Positions 35,043-43,926 of a DNA stretch of 64,000 bases are shown piece by piece. Both the position numbers and the translations under genes were made by a program. Position 1 is the stretch's first letter. Each line of letters begins with the position of its first letter. A model generated the notes under the pieces. That model was not told where the DNA came from and searched no databases. It was given only the letters and a program-made list of their open reading frames with translations. This DNA comes from an uncultured Gammaproteobacteria bacterium (GTDB lineage Bacteria; Pseudomonadota; Gammaproteobacteria; GCA-2729495). The stretch spans positions 1 through 64,000 of the forward strand of contig CAMYJV010000004.1 in NCBI GenBank assembly GCA_947258805.1, written 5' to 3'.

Positions 35043-35696
35043 ATGCCCACTACCCGGCAAATTCGCTTCGTTCTGAAGCCGCTGGTTTTCGCGGCCTGCC
35101 TGGCGCCGCTGGGCTTCATCGCGCTCCGCATCGCCGGCATAGGTCCATCCCTCGGCCCGAACCCGGTGGAGGTGTTGCAGGACGAATTCGGCGAATGGGC
35201 CCTGCGGCTGTTGCTGGCGACCCTGGCCATCACGCCGCTGCGCCTGGCCCTCGGTAAACCCTGGCCCCTGCGCTTTCGCCGCATGCTCGGGCTATTTGCA
35301 TTCACCTATGCGGCCCTCCACTTCTCCAACTACCTGGTACTGGACCAGGAATTCGACTGGCCGGTGATCCTGGAAGACATCCTGGACCGGCCCTTCATTA
35401 CCGTCGGGTTCAGCGCCTTGTTGATCCTCCTGCCACTGGCGGTGACGTCAACCCAGGGCTGGCAACGCCGCCTCGGTGCGCGGTGGGGCAGTCTGCACCG
35501 ACTTATTTACCTTGCAGCGATACTGGTCTGCTGGCATTTCTGGTGGCAGGTGAAGAAAGACGTCACGGAGCCTGCCATTTACGCAGGCATCCTCGCCCTG
35601 CTGCTGGGGATCCGGCTGTGGCGCGGCGTCAAACAGCGGCGGCGCCGGAACAATAGGCCCGACGCGACGACGGTGGCCTCGGACTCGAAGGGTTAA
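35043..35696 (+). CDS. msrQ: haem-binding membrane subunit of MsrPQ
   Basis: Six predicted transmembrane helices of the YedZ/MsrQ ferric-reductase-like fold, with the family start (LVFAACLAPLGFIALRIAG), GPNPVEVLQDEFGEWALRLL, and haem-ligand His residues in YAALHFSNYL and HRLIYLAAILVCWHF. It passes electrons from the respiratory chain to MsrP. 217 residues, normal. Downstream of msrP in the same operon. Confidence 0.94.
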   Translation: MPTTRQIRFVLKPLVFAACLAPLGFIALRIAGIGPSLGPNPVEVLQDEFGEWALRLLLATLAITPLRLALGKPWPLRFRRMLGLFAFTYAALHFSNYLVLDQEFDWPVILEDILDRPFITVGFSALLILLPLAVTSTQGWQRRLGARWGSLHRLIYLAAILVCWHFWWQVKKDVTEPAIYAGILALLLGIRLWRGVKQRRRRNNRPDATTVASDSKG

Positions 35697-35790
35697 GTGG
35701 CGGGCGAACGGTTCGGTTTTTTAAGAAATTTGGCGGGGCGGATTCTATCGCCGACTTGGCTGTCTAAGCTTTATCGCCTTCAAAGGCCGC

Positions 35791-37098
35791 CTATAAATTG
35801 TAGCCCCGCTCGTCGTGCTGGGCGATGTCGAGACCTTCGGTTTCTTCATCCCGATCCACCCGCAGACCCACCGTCGCTCCGACGATTTTCAGAATCACGA
35901 AGCTCGCAACGGCGCACCAGGCCAGGGTCGCCAACGCGCCCAATAACTGAATGCCGATCTGGCCCGCAATGGTGCTGCCTTCGGCGAGCCCCAGGCCGCT
36001 GAATGCGCCGAGGCCGTCGCTGGCGAACACCGCGGTCAGCAGAATGCCGAGAAAGCCGCCGACACCGTGCACCGGAAATACGTCGAGAGAGTCGTCGATG
36101 TGCAGTTTGCGCTTGATGATCTGGGTCGCCCAAAAGCAAACCACGCCGGCTGACAAACCAATAACCAGCGCGCCGCCGGGACCGACAAAGCCCGATGCCG
36201 GGGTAATCGTGCCGAGCCCGGCCACCATGCCGGTGACGATACCCAGCACGCTCGGCTTGCCGAACTTGATCCATTCCTGCGTCATCCACGCCAGCGATCC
36301 GGCGGCCGCGCCCACGTGGGTGACGAGCATCGCCATGCCGGCGGCCCCGTCGGCAGCCAGCGCGCTGCCGGCATTGAAGCCAAACCAGCCGACCCAAAGC
36401 ATGCACGCCCCGGTCACGGTCAGGGGGAGACTGTGCGGCGGCATGGGCGTGGTCGGAAAGCCCTCGCGGTTACCCATGACCAGGGCCGCTACAACGGCCG
36501 CCACGCCGGCATTGATGTGCACCACCGCGCCACCGGCGAAATCCATAAAGCCGCGTTCGGCCAGCCAGCCACCGCCCCACACCCAGTGCGCCACCGGGAG
36601 ATAGACGACAAATAGCCAGAGCGCCGAAAACCACAGCATCGCGCTGAAGCGCATGCGTTCAGCAAACCCGCCTACGATCAGCGCCGGCGTGATGATTGCG
36701 AAGGTCATCTGGAACATCAGGAAGACGGTTTCCGGCATGGTGCCTTCGACGGAATCGGTGCCGACACCGGCGAGGAGAAATTTACTCGTGCCGCCGATCA
36801 GACTTTGCAGGCCGCCGCCATTTGTCGCGAACAGGCTGTAACCGGCGAGCACCCAGAGCACGGAAACCATGCAGGCAATTGCGAAACACTGCATCAATAC
36901 CGACAGCACGTTGCGGCTGCGCACCAGCCCGCCGTAGAACAAGGCCAGACCGGGCAAAGTCATGAACAGCACCAGCGCCGTGGCAGTGAGCATCCACGCC
37001 GTATCGCCGGAGTCGACGGAATCGGCCGCAGCGGTGCCCGCGAGCAGGCAAAGAAGCAGCACGATGGCTGCGCGGTTCAGCAACTGCATATTCCCCAC
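35791..37098 (-). CDS. amtB: ammonium transporter
   Basis: A signal sequence (residues 5-25) is followed by eleven transmembrane helices of the Amt/Mep/Rh family. The twin pore His are visible in LPVAHWVWGGGW and FPVHGVGGFLG, and the conserved GGFAERMRFSAM and GFNAGSALAADG blocks are present. The cytoplasmic tail (RVDRDEETEGLDIAQHDERG) is the PII-contact region. It is downstream of glnK, the usual order, so ammonium uptake should be gated by the GlnK next door. Confidence 0.95.
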   Translation of the reverse strand: MGNMQLLNRAAIVLLLCLLAGTAAADSVDSGDTAWMLTATALVLFMTLPGLALFYGGLVRSRNVLSVLMQCFAIACMVSVLWVLAGYSLFATNGGGLQSLIGGTSKFLLAGVGTDSVEGTMPETVFLMFQMTFAIITPALIVGGFAERMRFSAMLWFSALWLFVVYLPVAHWVWGGGWLAERGFMDFAGGAVVHINAGVAAVVAALVMGNREGFPTTPMPPHSLPLTVTGACMLWVGWFGFNAGSALAADGAAGMAMLVTHVGAAAGSLAWMTQEWIKFGKPSVLGIVTGMVAGLGTITPASGFVGPGGALVIGLSAGVVCFWATQIIKRKLHIDDSLDVFPVHGVGGFLGILLTAVFASDGLGAFSGLGLAEGSTIAGQIGIQLLGALATLAWCAVASFVILKIVGATVGLRVDRDEETEGLDIAQHDERGYNL

Positions 37099-37103
37099 TC
37101 CCC

Positions 37104-37162
37104 GGGGACACTCTGCGGACAGAATGTGTCCCCGCGCCTCTGCGGACGGGATGTCCCCGCGC
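37104..37162. repeat. short repeats and hairpin between glnK and amtB
   Basis: Two near-copies of CTCTGCGGAC(A/G)G.ATGT(GT)CCCCGCGC lie at 37111-37137 and 37138-37162. GGGGACAC (37104-37111) and GTGTCCCC (37126-37133) also form a hairpin. The unit begins one base after the glnK stop codon and may modulate amtB relative to glnK expression. Confidence 0.7.
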
Positions 37163-37163
37163 C

Positions 37164-37550
<387 letters not shown>

Positions 37551-37574
37551 CTAGCCCGAAACTCCCGCCGCCGG

Positions 37575-38168
37575 TCAGTAAATACGGAAACCGCCGTGGC
37601 GCCTGCGGCTGCGGTAATCGAACCAGCGCCAGGCGAGGAAGACCCCGAACAGCAGCGCGCCGGTGACGCCGGTCCACAGCCAGGACCGTGGCACGCCGCT
37701 ACGTAGCGCGGCCAGATCGTCGCGCAGGCCGAGGTTTTCTGCATTCAGTCGAGCCACTTCATCTTTGGCGGCCTGGGCCTGCTCCGCGGCTTCCCGCGCC
37801 GCATCTTCCAGCCGCTGGCGTTCCTGGGCCCCACTCCTGGCCTGCAACTTTTCGACCTCGGCGGCCAGCCGGTCCCGCTCGGCTTCCACGCCTGCAATGC
37901 GACGGAGGGCCGGCTCCTCGGTCTGCAGGAAGGACCCCCGAACCCAGCCCGAGCGCTGATCCTCCAGCTTAACGAGTGTCAGTGCACCGTCGCGCTCGAG
38001 CAGTTCGGCCCGATCGCCGCTTTTCAGGAACGCAAATGGCCGGCCACTGGTATCACGCGTCAGGTGCACCCCCAGGCGCAGCTCATCGGTGACGTACACG
38101 GTCTCCGCGCCCAGCGGGAGGCCGCTCAGCAGCAGGATGACCAACGGAACAATTCGCGAATAACTCAT
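37575..38168 (-). CDS. TIGR04211 SH3-domain membrane protein
   Basis: The signal peptide is residues 1-21. A bacterial SH3-like domain follows (VYVTDELRLGVHLTRDTSGRPF, then GWVRGSFLQ), then a coiled coil (about 93-155) and a C-terminal transmembrane helix (SWLWTGVTGALLFGVFLAW) with a basic tail. This is the TIGR04211 arrangement, common in gammaproteobacteria, with a presumed envelope or peptidoglycan role. It overlaps the dacB stop by 4 bases and is therefore translationally coupled to it. Confidence 0.9.
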   Translation of the reverse strand: MSYSRIVPLVILLLSGLPLGAETVYVTDELRLGVHLTRDTSGRPFAFLKSGDRAELLERDGALTLVKLEDQRSGWVRGSFLQTEEPALRRIAGVEAERDRLAAEVEKLQARSGAQERQRLEDAAREAAEQAQAAKDEVARLNAENLGLRDDLAALRSGVPRSWLWTGVTGALLFGVFLAWRWFDYRSRRRHGGFRIY

Positions 38169-39616
38169 TGTGCATAAACCCAGCGCAACAACCCTGTATG
38201 CGCTTCTTCGCCCGGACCCCGATGGGCATCCGGGTGATTCTGCATGGCGACCACGACAAATTCCCGGCCCGACGCCGCACGCAGGTAGCCGGCCATGGCA
38301 AATACGCCGTTCAGCCGGCCGGTCTTGATGTGCATCTGTCCGGTGAGCTGGTCGTCACGAAACCGCCGCCGCATGGTGCCATCGAGGCCGGCGAGGGCCA
38401 GGGACGACTCGAACTCGGACCGGTAGGGGCTGTCGTGGCCCGCCAGCAGCAGGCGGGCAAGATTACGGGTGGATATCTGCGTGTCACGGGACAGCCCGGC
38501 ACCGTTGTCGAGGCGCAGCTCGGGAAAATCGAGGCCCCGCTCGGCCAGTGCGGCAGACGCCGCGTCACGGGCCTTGTCCACCGTGCCCGGCGCGCCGTAA
38601 CGCTCGGCGCCCATGGTCAGGAACACCTGCCGGCTCATTACGTTGTTGCTCCACTTGTTCACGCGGCGAATGACTTCAGATACGGGCGGCGAGTCAAAGT
38701 CGTAAAACGTCTCCCAGGCCTCGTCCACCGTGGCGCTACGGCCTGCACCGCTGATTGTGCCGCCACTTTCCTCCCAAAGACTGCGAACTACGCCATAATT
38801 GAACTCTCGCGCACTCATGACCGACCGCGACAGCCGGTATTCCGGGCAATCGCGGCCAAAGCGCCCGGAAAAAGTCACCACCCCGCCAACATTAGCCTCG
38901 CCTGGCGCGACCCGAATGCCGCCCTGGTAACCGCCGCAACGGCCATCACGTATCTGCAACTGGTTACGTATCTCGAGATTGGCGGGCGCAGGGTCAGCGA
39001 TGATCTGCACGCCCTTTTCATCCGGATCGGGCCTGAAGATGAAATTGACGGCGCGAAAATTTATCAGGAAGGCTTCGGGCGTCACGTTGTAAACGCGATA
39101 GGGCTGCCCGTCGAAGGCGCCGGAATCCTCCGGCGGGACCGCGAAGAAGCTGTTGTCGATCACCAGATCACCGTCGATGTCCCGCAGGCCACGCTGGCGC
39201 AGACCTCGCAGCAACAACCAGACTCGCTCGGTAACCAGGAAAGGGTCACCGTAGCCTTTCAGGTACAGGTCGCCCTCCAGCCGGCCGTCCTGCAGCTGGC
39301 CGTCCAGGTAAACCTCGGTGCGCCAGGTGTAGGCCGGCCCAAGGTCCTCCAGCGCGAGAAAAGTTGTCAACAGTTTGATGGTAGATGCCGGATTGCGCGC
39401 AACGTCGGCATTGACCGCGAGCAAGGGTGAGTCGGCGTCTACGTCCTGGACCCAGGCGCTGTAGCTGCCCGGTTCCATCTGGTAGGCGTCAAGCACCCGC
39501 TTTACCCGCGACGGCAGCTCGTGCCGCGTCTCCGCAGCAGCCAGGCCACCGCTCAACGACGGCATGATGATTGCCGCCGCCAGCATGGGCGCGAGAATTG
39601 ACCGAATTACGTTCAC
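38165..39616 (-). CDS. dacB: D-alanyl-D-alanine carboxypeptidase/endopeptidase (PBP4 type)
   Basis: A peptidase S13 penicillin-binding protein that trims or cuts peptidoglycan cross-links. The SxxK motif is at S78-K81 (NPASTIKLL), SxN appears as WSNNVMSRQ, and KTG as HIKTGRLNG. GTG 39616 is chosen because it begins a good signal peptide (residues 1-28) and lies 10 bases after the preceding gene's stop; the frame continues upstream inside that gene. Middle gene of activator-dacB-TIGR04211. Periplasmic. Confidence 0.9.
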   Translation of the reverse strand: MNVIRSILAPMLAAAIIMPSLSGGLAAAETRHELPSRVKRVLDAYQMEPGSYSAWVQDVDADSPLLAVNADVARNPASTIKLLTTFLALEDLGPAYTWRTEVYLDGQLQDGRLEGDLYLKGYGDPFLVTERVWLLLRGLRQRGLRDIDGDLVIDNSFFAVPPEDSGAFDGQPYRVYNVTPEAFLINFRAVNFIFRPDPDEKGVQIIADPAPANLEIRNQLQIRDGRCGGYQGGIRVAPGEANVGGVVTFSGRFGRDCPEYRLSRSVMSAREFNYGVVRSLWEESGGTISGAGRSATVDEAWETFYDFDSPPVSEVIRRVNKWSNNVMSRQVFLTMGAERYGAPGTVDKARDAASAALAERGLDFPELRLDNGAGLSRDTQISTRNLARLLLAGHDSPYRSEFESSLALAGLDGTMRRRFRDDQLTGQMHIKTGRLNGVFAMAGYLRAASGREFVVVAMQNHPDAHRGPGEEAHTGLLRWVYAQ

Positions 39617-39626
39617 GGTGCCCGCG

Positions 39627-41438
39627 TCAGTGTTTCCGGGGCCGGCTGATGCCCATCGCCCGCATCCGATCGGACAGCGTGCTGGGCTTGATGCCGAGGA
39701 GCTCCGCTGCGCCCCCTGCGCCCGACACACGCCAGTCGGCCGCATCCAGCGCCGCCACCAGGTTGTCTTTTTGCCGCAACTTCATCTCCGCCTCTGTGAG
39801 GAACTCGCGCTCCACGTAGCCATAGGCCGCCGCCGCGTCGGCCATGGGTCCGGATGCCCCGCCCTCCGGGGTCGCAAGATCGAGGCGCAAGGTACCGCCC
39901 TGCGACAGGATGACCGCTCGCTCGATGACATTTTTCAGTTCCCGCACATTGCCGGGCCAATCATAGGCCCGCAGCTGCTCTACCTGGCCCTGGGTCAGCG
40001 TCGGCATGTCCCGGCCGAAATCACGGCTGGTCTGCTCCAGGTAGTGCAAGGCCAGCGTCACGACGTCATCACCGCGCTTGCGCAGCGGTGGCACCTGCAC
40101 CGGGAACACGCTCAGCCGGTAGTAGAGGTCTTCGCGAAACTCGCCTGCCTCCACGGCCTGCTCGAGATCCTTGTTGGTGGCCGCGATGACTCGCACATCA
40201 ACCGTGATGGATTGCTCCTCGCCCACCCGCTCGAATTCCCGCTCCTGCAGCACGCGCAGCAGTTTGCCCTGTAAGGACAGCGGAATCTCGCCCACCTCGT
40301 CCAGAAAGATCGTACCGCCGTCGGCCAGTTCGAAGCGTCCGACCCGGTCACGATGTGCACCGGTGAACGAGCCTTTAACGTGCCCGAAAAATTCACTCTC
40401 GAACAGTTCTTCCGGAATAGACGCACAGTTCACCTTGACCAGCGGCCCGTCGGCCCGGCCGCTGCGGGCATGAATTGCCGTTGCTACCAGTTCCTTGCCG
40501 GTGCCCGTCTCACCCATGATCAGCACGCTGGCCGGGGTATCCGCGACAGCTTCGATGCGTGCCAGCATGGCTTTCAGCGCCGGACTCTCACCAATGATGT
40601 AGCCGAAGTTCATCGCCACGCCAACTTCTTCGCGCAGGTAGTCGCGTTCCTGCTCCAGCTCTTCCTTCAGGTGGGCGATCTGCTCGTAAGCCTCACGCAG
40701 GCGCGCTTCTGCCCGGTTGCGTTCGGTCACGTCCTTGCTGGCCACCCGCAAGGTAAGTTCGCCGTCGACAACGTTGGGTTCGGCTCGCGTGGACATCAGA
40801 ACATCCACCACCTCGCCGCTGCGGGTGACCATCTGCCGCGGCACATTGTTCCTGTCTCCCCCGGCGATCACTTCCTCCACTGTCCATCGCATGGCCGACA
40901 GCTTCGACTCGTCGGTCAGGAAATCTGTGACGGGCCGGCCAATTACCTCGTCGCGCGCGTAACCCAGCTTCTCGAGCCAGTGATCACTGACGGCGAGAAT
41001 CCGCCCTTCGCCATTCACCGTATGGAGCATGGCGGGCGTCGACTGATACAGGTCACGGTACTGTCGTTCGAGGCGCGAATGGTCGCCGAGCTCGGTGAAC
41101 ACAGACACGGTGTCGAGGTAGCCGCCATCGGGGGCGCGATTCCCGACCGTGGTGGCCAGTAACGACACCCGCGCGCCGGCATGATCGCGAAAGGCCAGCG
41201 GTACGTTGTCCAGGTGGCCGGTGCGACGAAACAGCGGCAAGTGCTCTTCCCGGATCCGCTTCGCACTCGCCTCGGTGGCCAGCTCCTCCGGCAGATGGCC
41301 CACCAGCTCGTCACGAGTCCGCCCCAGCCGGGTCAGCAGCGCATCCGTCGCATCCTGAATGCGGCCCTGGGCGTCCATGCGGCAGGCCAGCACGGGCAGG
41401 ATTCGGAACAGGCTTTCGTATCGGTCAACCGTGATCAT
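39627..41438 (-). CDS. PAS-PAS sigma-54 activator (enhancer-binding protein)
   Basis: Two PAS domains (about 1-115 and 120-240) and a short coiled coil (240-270) precede the AAA+ domain: Walker A GETGTGKE (309-316), sigma-54 contact loop GSFTGA (356-361, a variant of GAFTGA) and Walker B TIFLDE (376-381). A Fis-type helix-turn-helix closes the protein (about 560-600). No receiver domain, so activity is probably set by a PAS ligand. ATG 41438 starts the first PAS domain. The gene is divergent from a sigma-54 promoter and small protein, its likely target, and leads into dacB. Confidence 0.93.
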   Translation of the reverse strand: MITVDRYESLFRILPVLACRMDAQGRIQDATDALLTRLGRTRDELVGHLPEELATEASAKRIREEHLPLFRRTGHLDNVPLAFRDHAGARVSLLATTVGNRAPDGGYLDTVSVFTELGDHSRLERQYRDLYQSTPAMLHTVNGEGRILAVSDHWLEKLGYARDEVIGRPVTDFLTDESKLSAMRWTVEEVIAGGDRNNVPRQMVTRSGEVVDVLMSTRAEPNVVDGELTLRVASKDVTERNRAEARLREAYEQIAHLKEELEQERDYLREEVGVAMNFGYIIGESPALKAMLARIEAVADTPASVLIMGETGTGKELVATAIHARSGRADGPLVKVNCASIPEELFESEFFGHVKGSFTGAHRDRVGRFELADGGTIFLDEVGEIPLSLQGKLLRVLQEREFERVGEEQSITVDVRVIAATNKDLEQAVEAGEFREDLYYRLSVFPVQVPPLRKRGDDVVTLALHYLEQTSRDFGRDMPTLTQGQVEQLRAYDWPGNVRELKNVIERAVILSQGGTLRLDLATPEGGASGPMADAAAAYGYVEREFLTEAEMKLRQKDNLVAALDAADWRVSGAGGAAELLGIKPSTLSDRMRAMGISRPRKH

Positions 41439-41478
41439 GGTCACAGATTCTATCCGGGTTTCCGTAAAATAGGTATCG

Positions 41479-41501
41479 GATTCTCGCGTTTTGCGGGATT
41501 C
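41479..41501. promoter_or_regulatory. putative upstream activator site (imperfect inverted repeat)
   Basis: GATTCTCGC (41479-41487) and GCGGGATTC (41493-41501) form an inverted repeat matching at 7 of 9 positions. Its centre is about 87 bases before the predicted transcription start of the sigma-54 promoter at 41550, a normal distance for enhancer sites. It is a candidate binding site for the divergent activator. Confidence 0.4.
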
Positions 41502-41549
41502 CGGTACTCCATTGTATCCATAAGTCGCTGTTTTTGTTGCAATACGAAG

Positions 41550-41566
41550 TTGGCACGCTTCCTGCA
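41550..41566 (+). promoter_or_regulatory. sigma-54 (-24/-12) promoter
   Basis: TTGGCACG-CTTC-CTGCA fits the sigma-54 consensus YTGGCACG-N4-TTGCW with one mismatch (C for T before TGCA). GG and GC are in exact register. Transcription would start near 41577, just before the AGGAG of the small gene at 41598. A sigma-54 activator gene lies divergently next to it. Confidence 0.8.
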
Positions 41567-41597
41567 ATAAGAACAGCGAGTCAGGAGACTCTTGAAC

Positions 41598-41948
41598 GTG
41601 ACTTTTTACACAGACGAGGCAGAAATCATGGACAGAATGACGAAAAATCGCAAGCTGCGATGGCTGTCGCTGCCCTACGCTGTGCTCTTGCTGACAGTTG
41701 CTGTCGGCTACGGTTTTGGATCGGTTGGGCAAGCTAGGGAAGTGATGGAAGAGCTGGTAGTGACGGCTCCCCGCCTTGCAGATACCGAAGCGCAGGAAAT
41801 GCGCACGCAGATCGAAGACACGGCTGAGGACGCCGCACGGCGTACCCGGATCAGCGTGGCGACGAGGCTGAGCGCCAGGCTCAACGTCCAGCACCGCCCG
41901 TACCGGCTTGCTAGCCGGGACGTCAGGGGCTGGAGAAACGCCGGCTGA
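41598..41948 (+). CDS. small exported protein under a sigma-54 promoter, TonB-box-like motif
   Basis: GTG 41598 lies 9 bases after AGGAGA (41583-41588); TTG 41592 is too close. A basic N-region is followed by a hydrophobic segment (about residues 21-45: RWLSLPYAVLLLTVAVGYGF), either a signal peptide cleaved after GQA or an anchor. The next stretch, EELVVTAPRL, resembles the TonB box/plug start of TonB-dependent receptors (E-E-V-V-V-T-A), yet the protein ends after about 116 residues with an Arg-rich tail and no barrel. Family not recognised. It is probably the direct output of the adjacent activator. Confidence 0.7.
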   Translation: MTFYTDEAEIMDRMTKNRKLRWLSLPYAVLLLTVAVGYGFGSVGQAREVMEELVVTAPRLADTEAQEMRTQIEDTAEDAARRTRISVATRLSARLNVQHRPYRLASRDVRGWRNAG

Positions 41949-42039
41949 AGCCGGGCCCGTGAACGGGTCCCGCCGCCCGGAAACTCCAACCCCTACGGCG
42001 CCGGGACCCCGGGTGGCTCGCAACGAGTCGCCCAAAAAG

Positions 42040-42070
42040 GCGCCGGGCTCGTCCCCCTCGAGCCCGGCGC
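42040..42070 (+). terminator. GC-rich stem-loop, possible terminator
   Basis: GCGCCGGGCTCG and CGAGCCCGGCGC form a 12-base stem with a short pyrimidine loop. There is no T-run, so it is not a standard rho-independent terminator; it may still protect or end the transcript of the small sigma-54-controlled gene. Confidence 0.4.
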
Positions 42071-42217
42071 ACCCCCAGCGGGGGCGAGATGGTTAGTACC
42101 AGTCTGCGTGTCGGGCTGTATTTCCCCCACTGCCATCCGCCCCCGCGCTCTATTCAGAGAGGCTCCCCCGTGCGGCGATTGCTAGAATCGCCCGCTGCTC
42201 TACTATCGCCGTGCATT

Positions 42218-42718
42218 GTGAAAACTGGATTCCCCGCCGCTGTTGTCATGCTTAGCGTTGCTGCCTTCGCCGCGGTGGCCGCCGCCGGTCCGCCGCAACT
42301 GCAACTGGGCCAGGAACTCTTGCCCCCGGACAGCGGCGAACTGCCCGCAGAAGGTGATCGCGCCGGCCTGAAGCTGCGCCTGCAGGCGCGCTTCGACTGT
42401 GGCATACCCGATGCGCAAGCCAGCCTGTTCGTTTCCGTGGCGGATACGGCGGTGCAGACGAACCAGGCCAAGTCACCGCAGCAAGTGCTGCTCAACCTGC
42501 CGGAACGCCAGCTGCGCGGGGTGCGTGAATCCCTGGCCTGCCCCGGCACCGGCCCCCACTTGTTTCGCGCCCAGCTCACGGCCTACGCAACGCTGATTTG
42601 CCGCGCAAACGACGGCACGGAAAACCTGGCGACGGTGAACCGGCCGGTCGACCTGTGGGTGAACTGTGCCAAGCCGGATGAGGCCCGGGAAGCCGACGAA
42701 CAGCCGCTGACTGACTAG
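42218..42718 (+). CDS. secreted hypothetical protein, 166 aa
   Basis: GTG 42218 begins a clear signal peptide (KTGFPAAVVMLSVAAFAAVAAA, cleavage near residue 23). The mature part of about 143 residues has four cysteines (FDCGIP, LACPGTG, LICRAND, VNCAKP), suggesting two disulfides, and no membrane segment. An upstream ATG (42089) is open but has no signal. No family recognised. The first 269 bases before it hold stem-loops and no convincing gene. Confidence 0.6.
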   Translation: MKTGFPAAVVMLSVAAFAAVAAAGPPQLQLGQELLPPDSGELPAEGDRAGLKLRLQARFDCGIPDAQASLFVSVADTAVQTNQAKSPQQVLLNLPERQLRGVRESLACPGTGPHLFRAQLTAYATLICRANDGTENLATVNRPVDLWVNCAKPDEAREADEQPLTD

Positions 42719-42746
42719 CCCGCAGCGCGCCGGGCTGCAGAAAGGA

Positions 42747-43601
42747 CTACTCAGCCTGCTGCAGGTGCCGGGCGAAGAAGATGGTGGTCCGGCCCCAGGC
42801 GTCGGTTGCGGCTGCCGCGTTGTAAGCGGTGCCAGACGGATTGGAAAAGGCATGCTGCGCGTTCGGGTAGATTTTCACGTCTACGTCTTTGTCGAGTTCT
42901 CGCAGCGTCTGCTCGAAAGTTGCGATGTCGTCCAGCGGGATCAAAGGATCCGCTTCACCGAAGTTGCCGAGTATCGGCATCTGCAGGGTCGCCAGCTCGT
43001 CGCGGTCAGTGACCAGGCTGCCGTAGTAGATCACCGCGGCGTCTACCTGGTCGGGCAATAGCAGCGCGGTGCGCAGCGACCAGCGCCCGCCCAGGCACCA
43101 GCCGATAACACCAATGCGAGGAGCCTGCTGCGCGGCCAGGTAGGCATAGGCCTGGCGGAGGTTGTCGTTGGCCTGGTCCGCCTGCTGCTGCAGACCACGG
43201 CTGAGCTTCATGGCCGTTTTTGGATCTTCAGCCAGTTCACCGCGATACAGGTCAACCGCCAGGGCCCGGTAGCCCTCGCCTGCCAGGCGTTCAGTCACGC
43301 CGCGAATGTTGTCGTTCAGGCCCCACCATTCGTGAATCACGATGATGCCCGGCGCGGCGTCGGCGCCCTGTTCCGGAACGGCCAGGTAACCTGTGACGGG
43401 CACGCCGTCGATGGCGCCATACTCCACCGGCGCGGCGAGTATCGGCTGCGCCGGCGACAAAGTAGCGACCGGCGTCGCCACAGGTTCATCGTCGGCGTGG
43501 GCTTGGGCCATAGCATCCACCGTGTCTTCTGCCGCCACCGACCATGAAGCGAAACCAACCAGCAGAATCGACAACAATCCAATCTTATCCAAGACCTTCA
43601 C
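42747..43601 (-). CDS. exported dienelactone hydrolase family protein
   Basis: Signal peptide (residues 1-24), then a DLH alpha/beta hydrolase domain with E91 ([10 protein letters not shown]), catalytic C169 (GWCLGG), D218 (GEADPLIP) and H250 (AQHAFSNP), the complete Cys-His-Asp triad. Family members open dienelactones or cleave small esters. Last gene of the korAB operon; its start overlaps the YbjQ-like stop by 4 bases. Periplasmic location with a cytoplasmic oxidoreductase operon is unexpected, so the grouping may be only transcriptional. Confidence 0.88.
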   Translation of the reverse strand: MKVLDKIGLLSILLVGFASWSVAAEDTVDAMAQAHADDEPVATPVATLSPAQPILAAPVEYGAIDGVPVTGYLAVPEQGADAAPGIIVIHEWWGLNDNIRGVTERLAGEGYRALAVDLYRGELAEDPKTAMKLSRGLQQQADQANDNLRQAYAYLAAQQAPRIGVIGWCLGGRWSLRTALLLPDQVDAAVIYYGSLVTDRDELATLQMPILGNFGEADPLIPLDDIATFEQTLRELDKDVDVKIYPNAQHAFSNPSGTAYNAAAATDAWGRTTIFFARHLQQAE

Positions 43602-43918
43602 CCCAGCTTCACCGCAGTACCGCTGATGCTAACCATCAGCATGCCGTTCGTGCCTCCCAGCACCTCGTAGTCGAGGTCGACGCCCACGACGGCGTCTGCG
43701 CCCAGTTCGCCGGCGGCTTCTTCCAGTTCCTGCATGGCCACTTCACGCGCCTTGCGCAATTCCTTTTCATAGGCGCCGGACCGCCCACCGACGATATCGC
43801 GCAGGCCGGCGAACATGTCGCGAAACAGGTTGGCACCCATGATCGCTTCGCCGGTCACGATGCCGACGTAGTCGCGAATCACGCGCCCGCTAATTTCCGG
43901 CGTTGTGGTGACGATCAT
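43598..43918 (-). CDS. YbjQ (UPF0145) family protein
   Basis: A 106-residue protein matching the YbjQ/DUF74 pattern: [31 protein letters not shown] (in part), then [14 protein letters not shown] and SISGTAVKL. The fold is a pentameric heavy-metal-binding-like domain with unknown role. ATG 43918 is chosen: it is 8 bases after the korB stop, and the longer reading runs back into korB. It sits between korB and the dienelactone hydrolase gene and overlaps the latter by 4 bases. Confidence 0.88.
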   Translation of the reverse strand: MIVTTTPEISGRVIRDYVGIVTGEAIMGANLFRDMFAGLRDIVGGRSGAYEKELRKAREVAMQELEEAAGELGADAVVGVDLDYEVLGGTNGMLMVSISGTAVKLG

Positions 43919-43926
43919 GATTGGCG

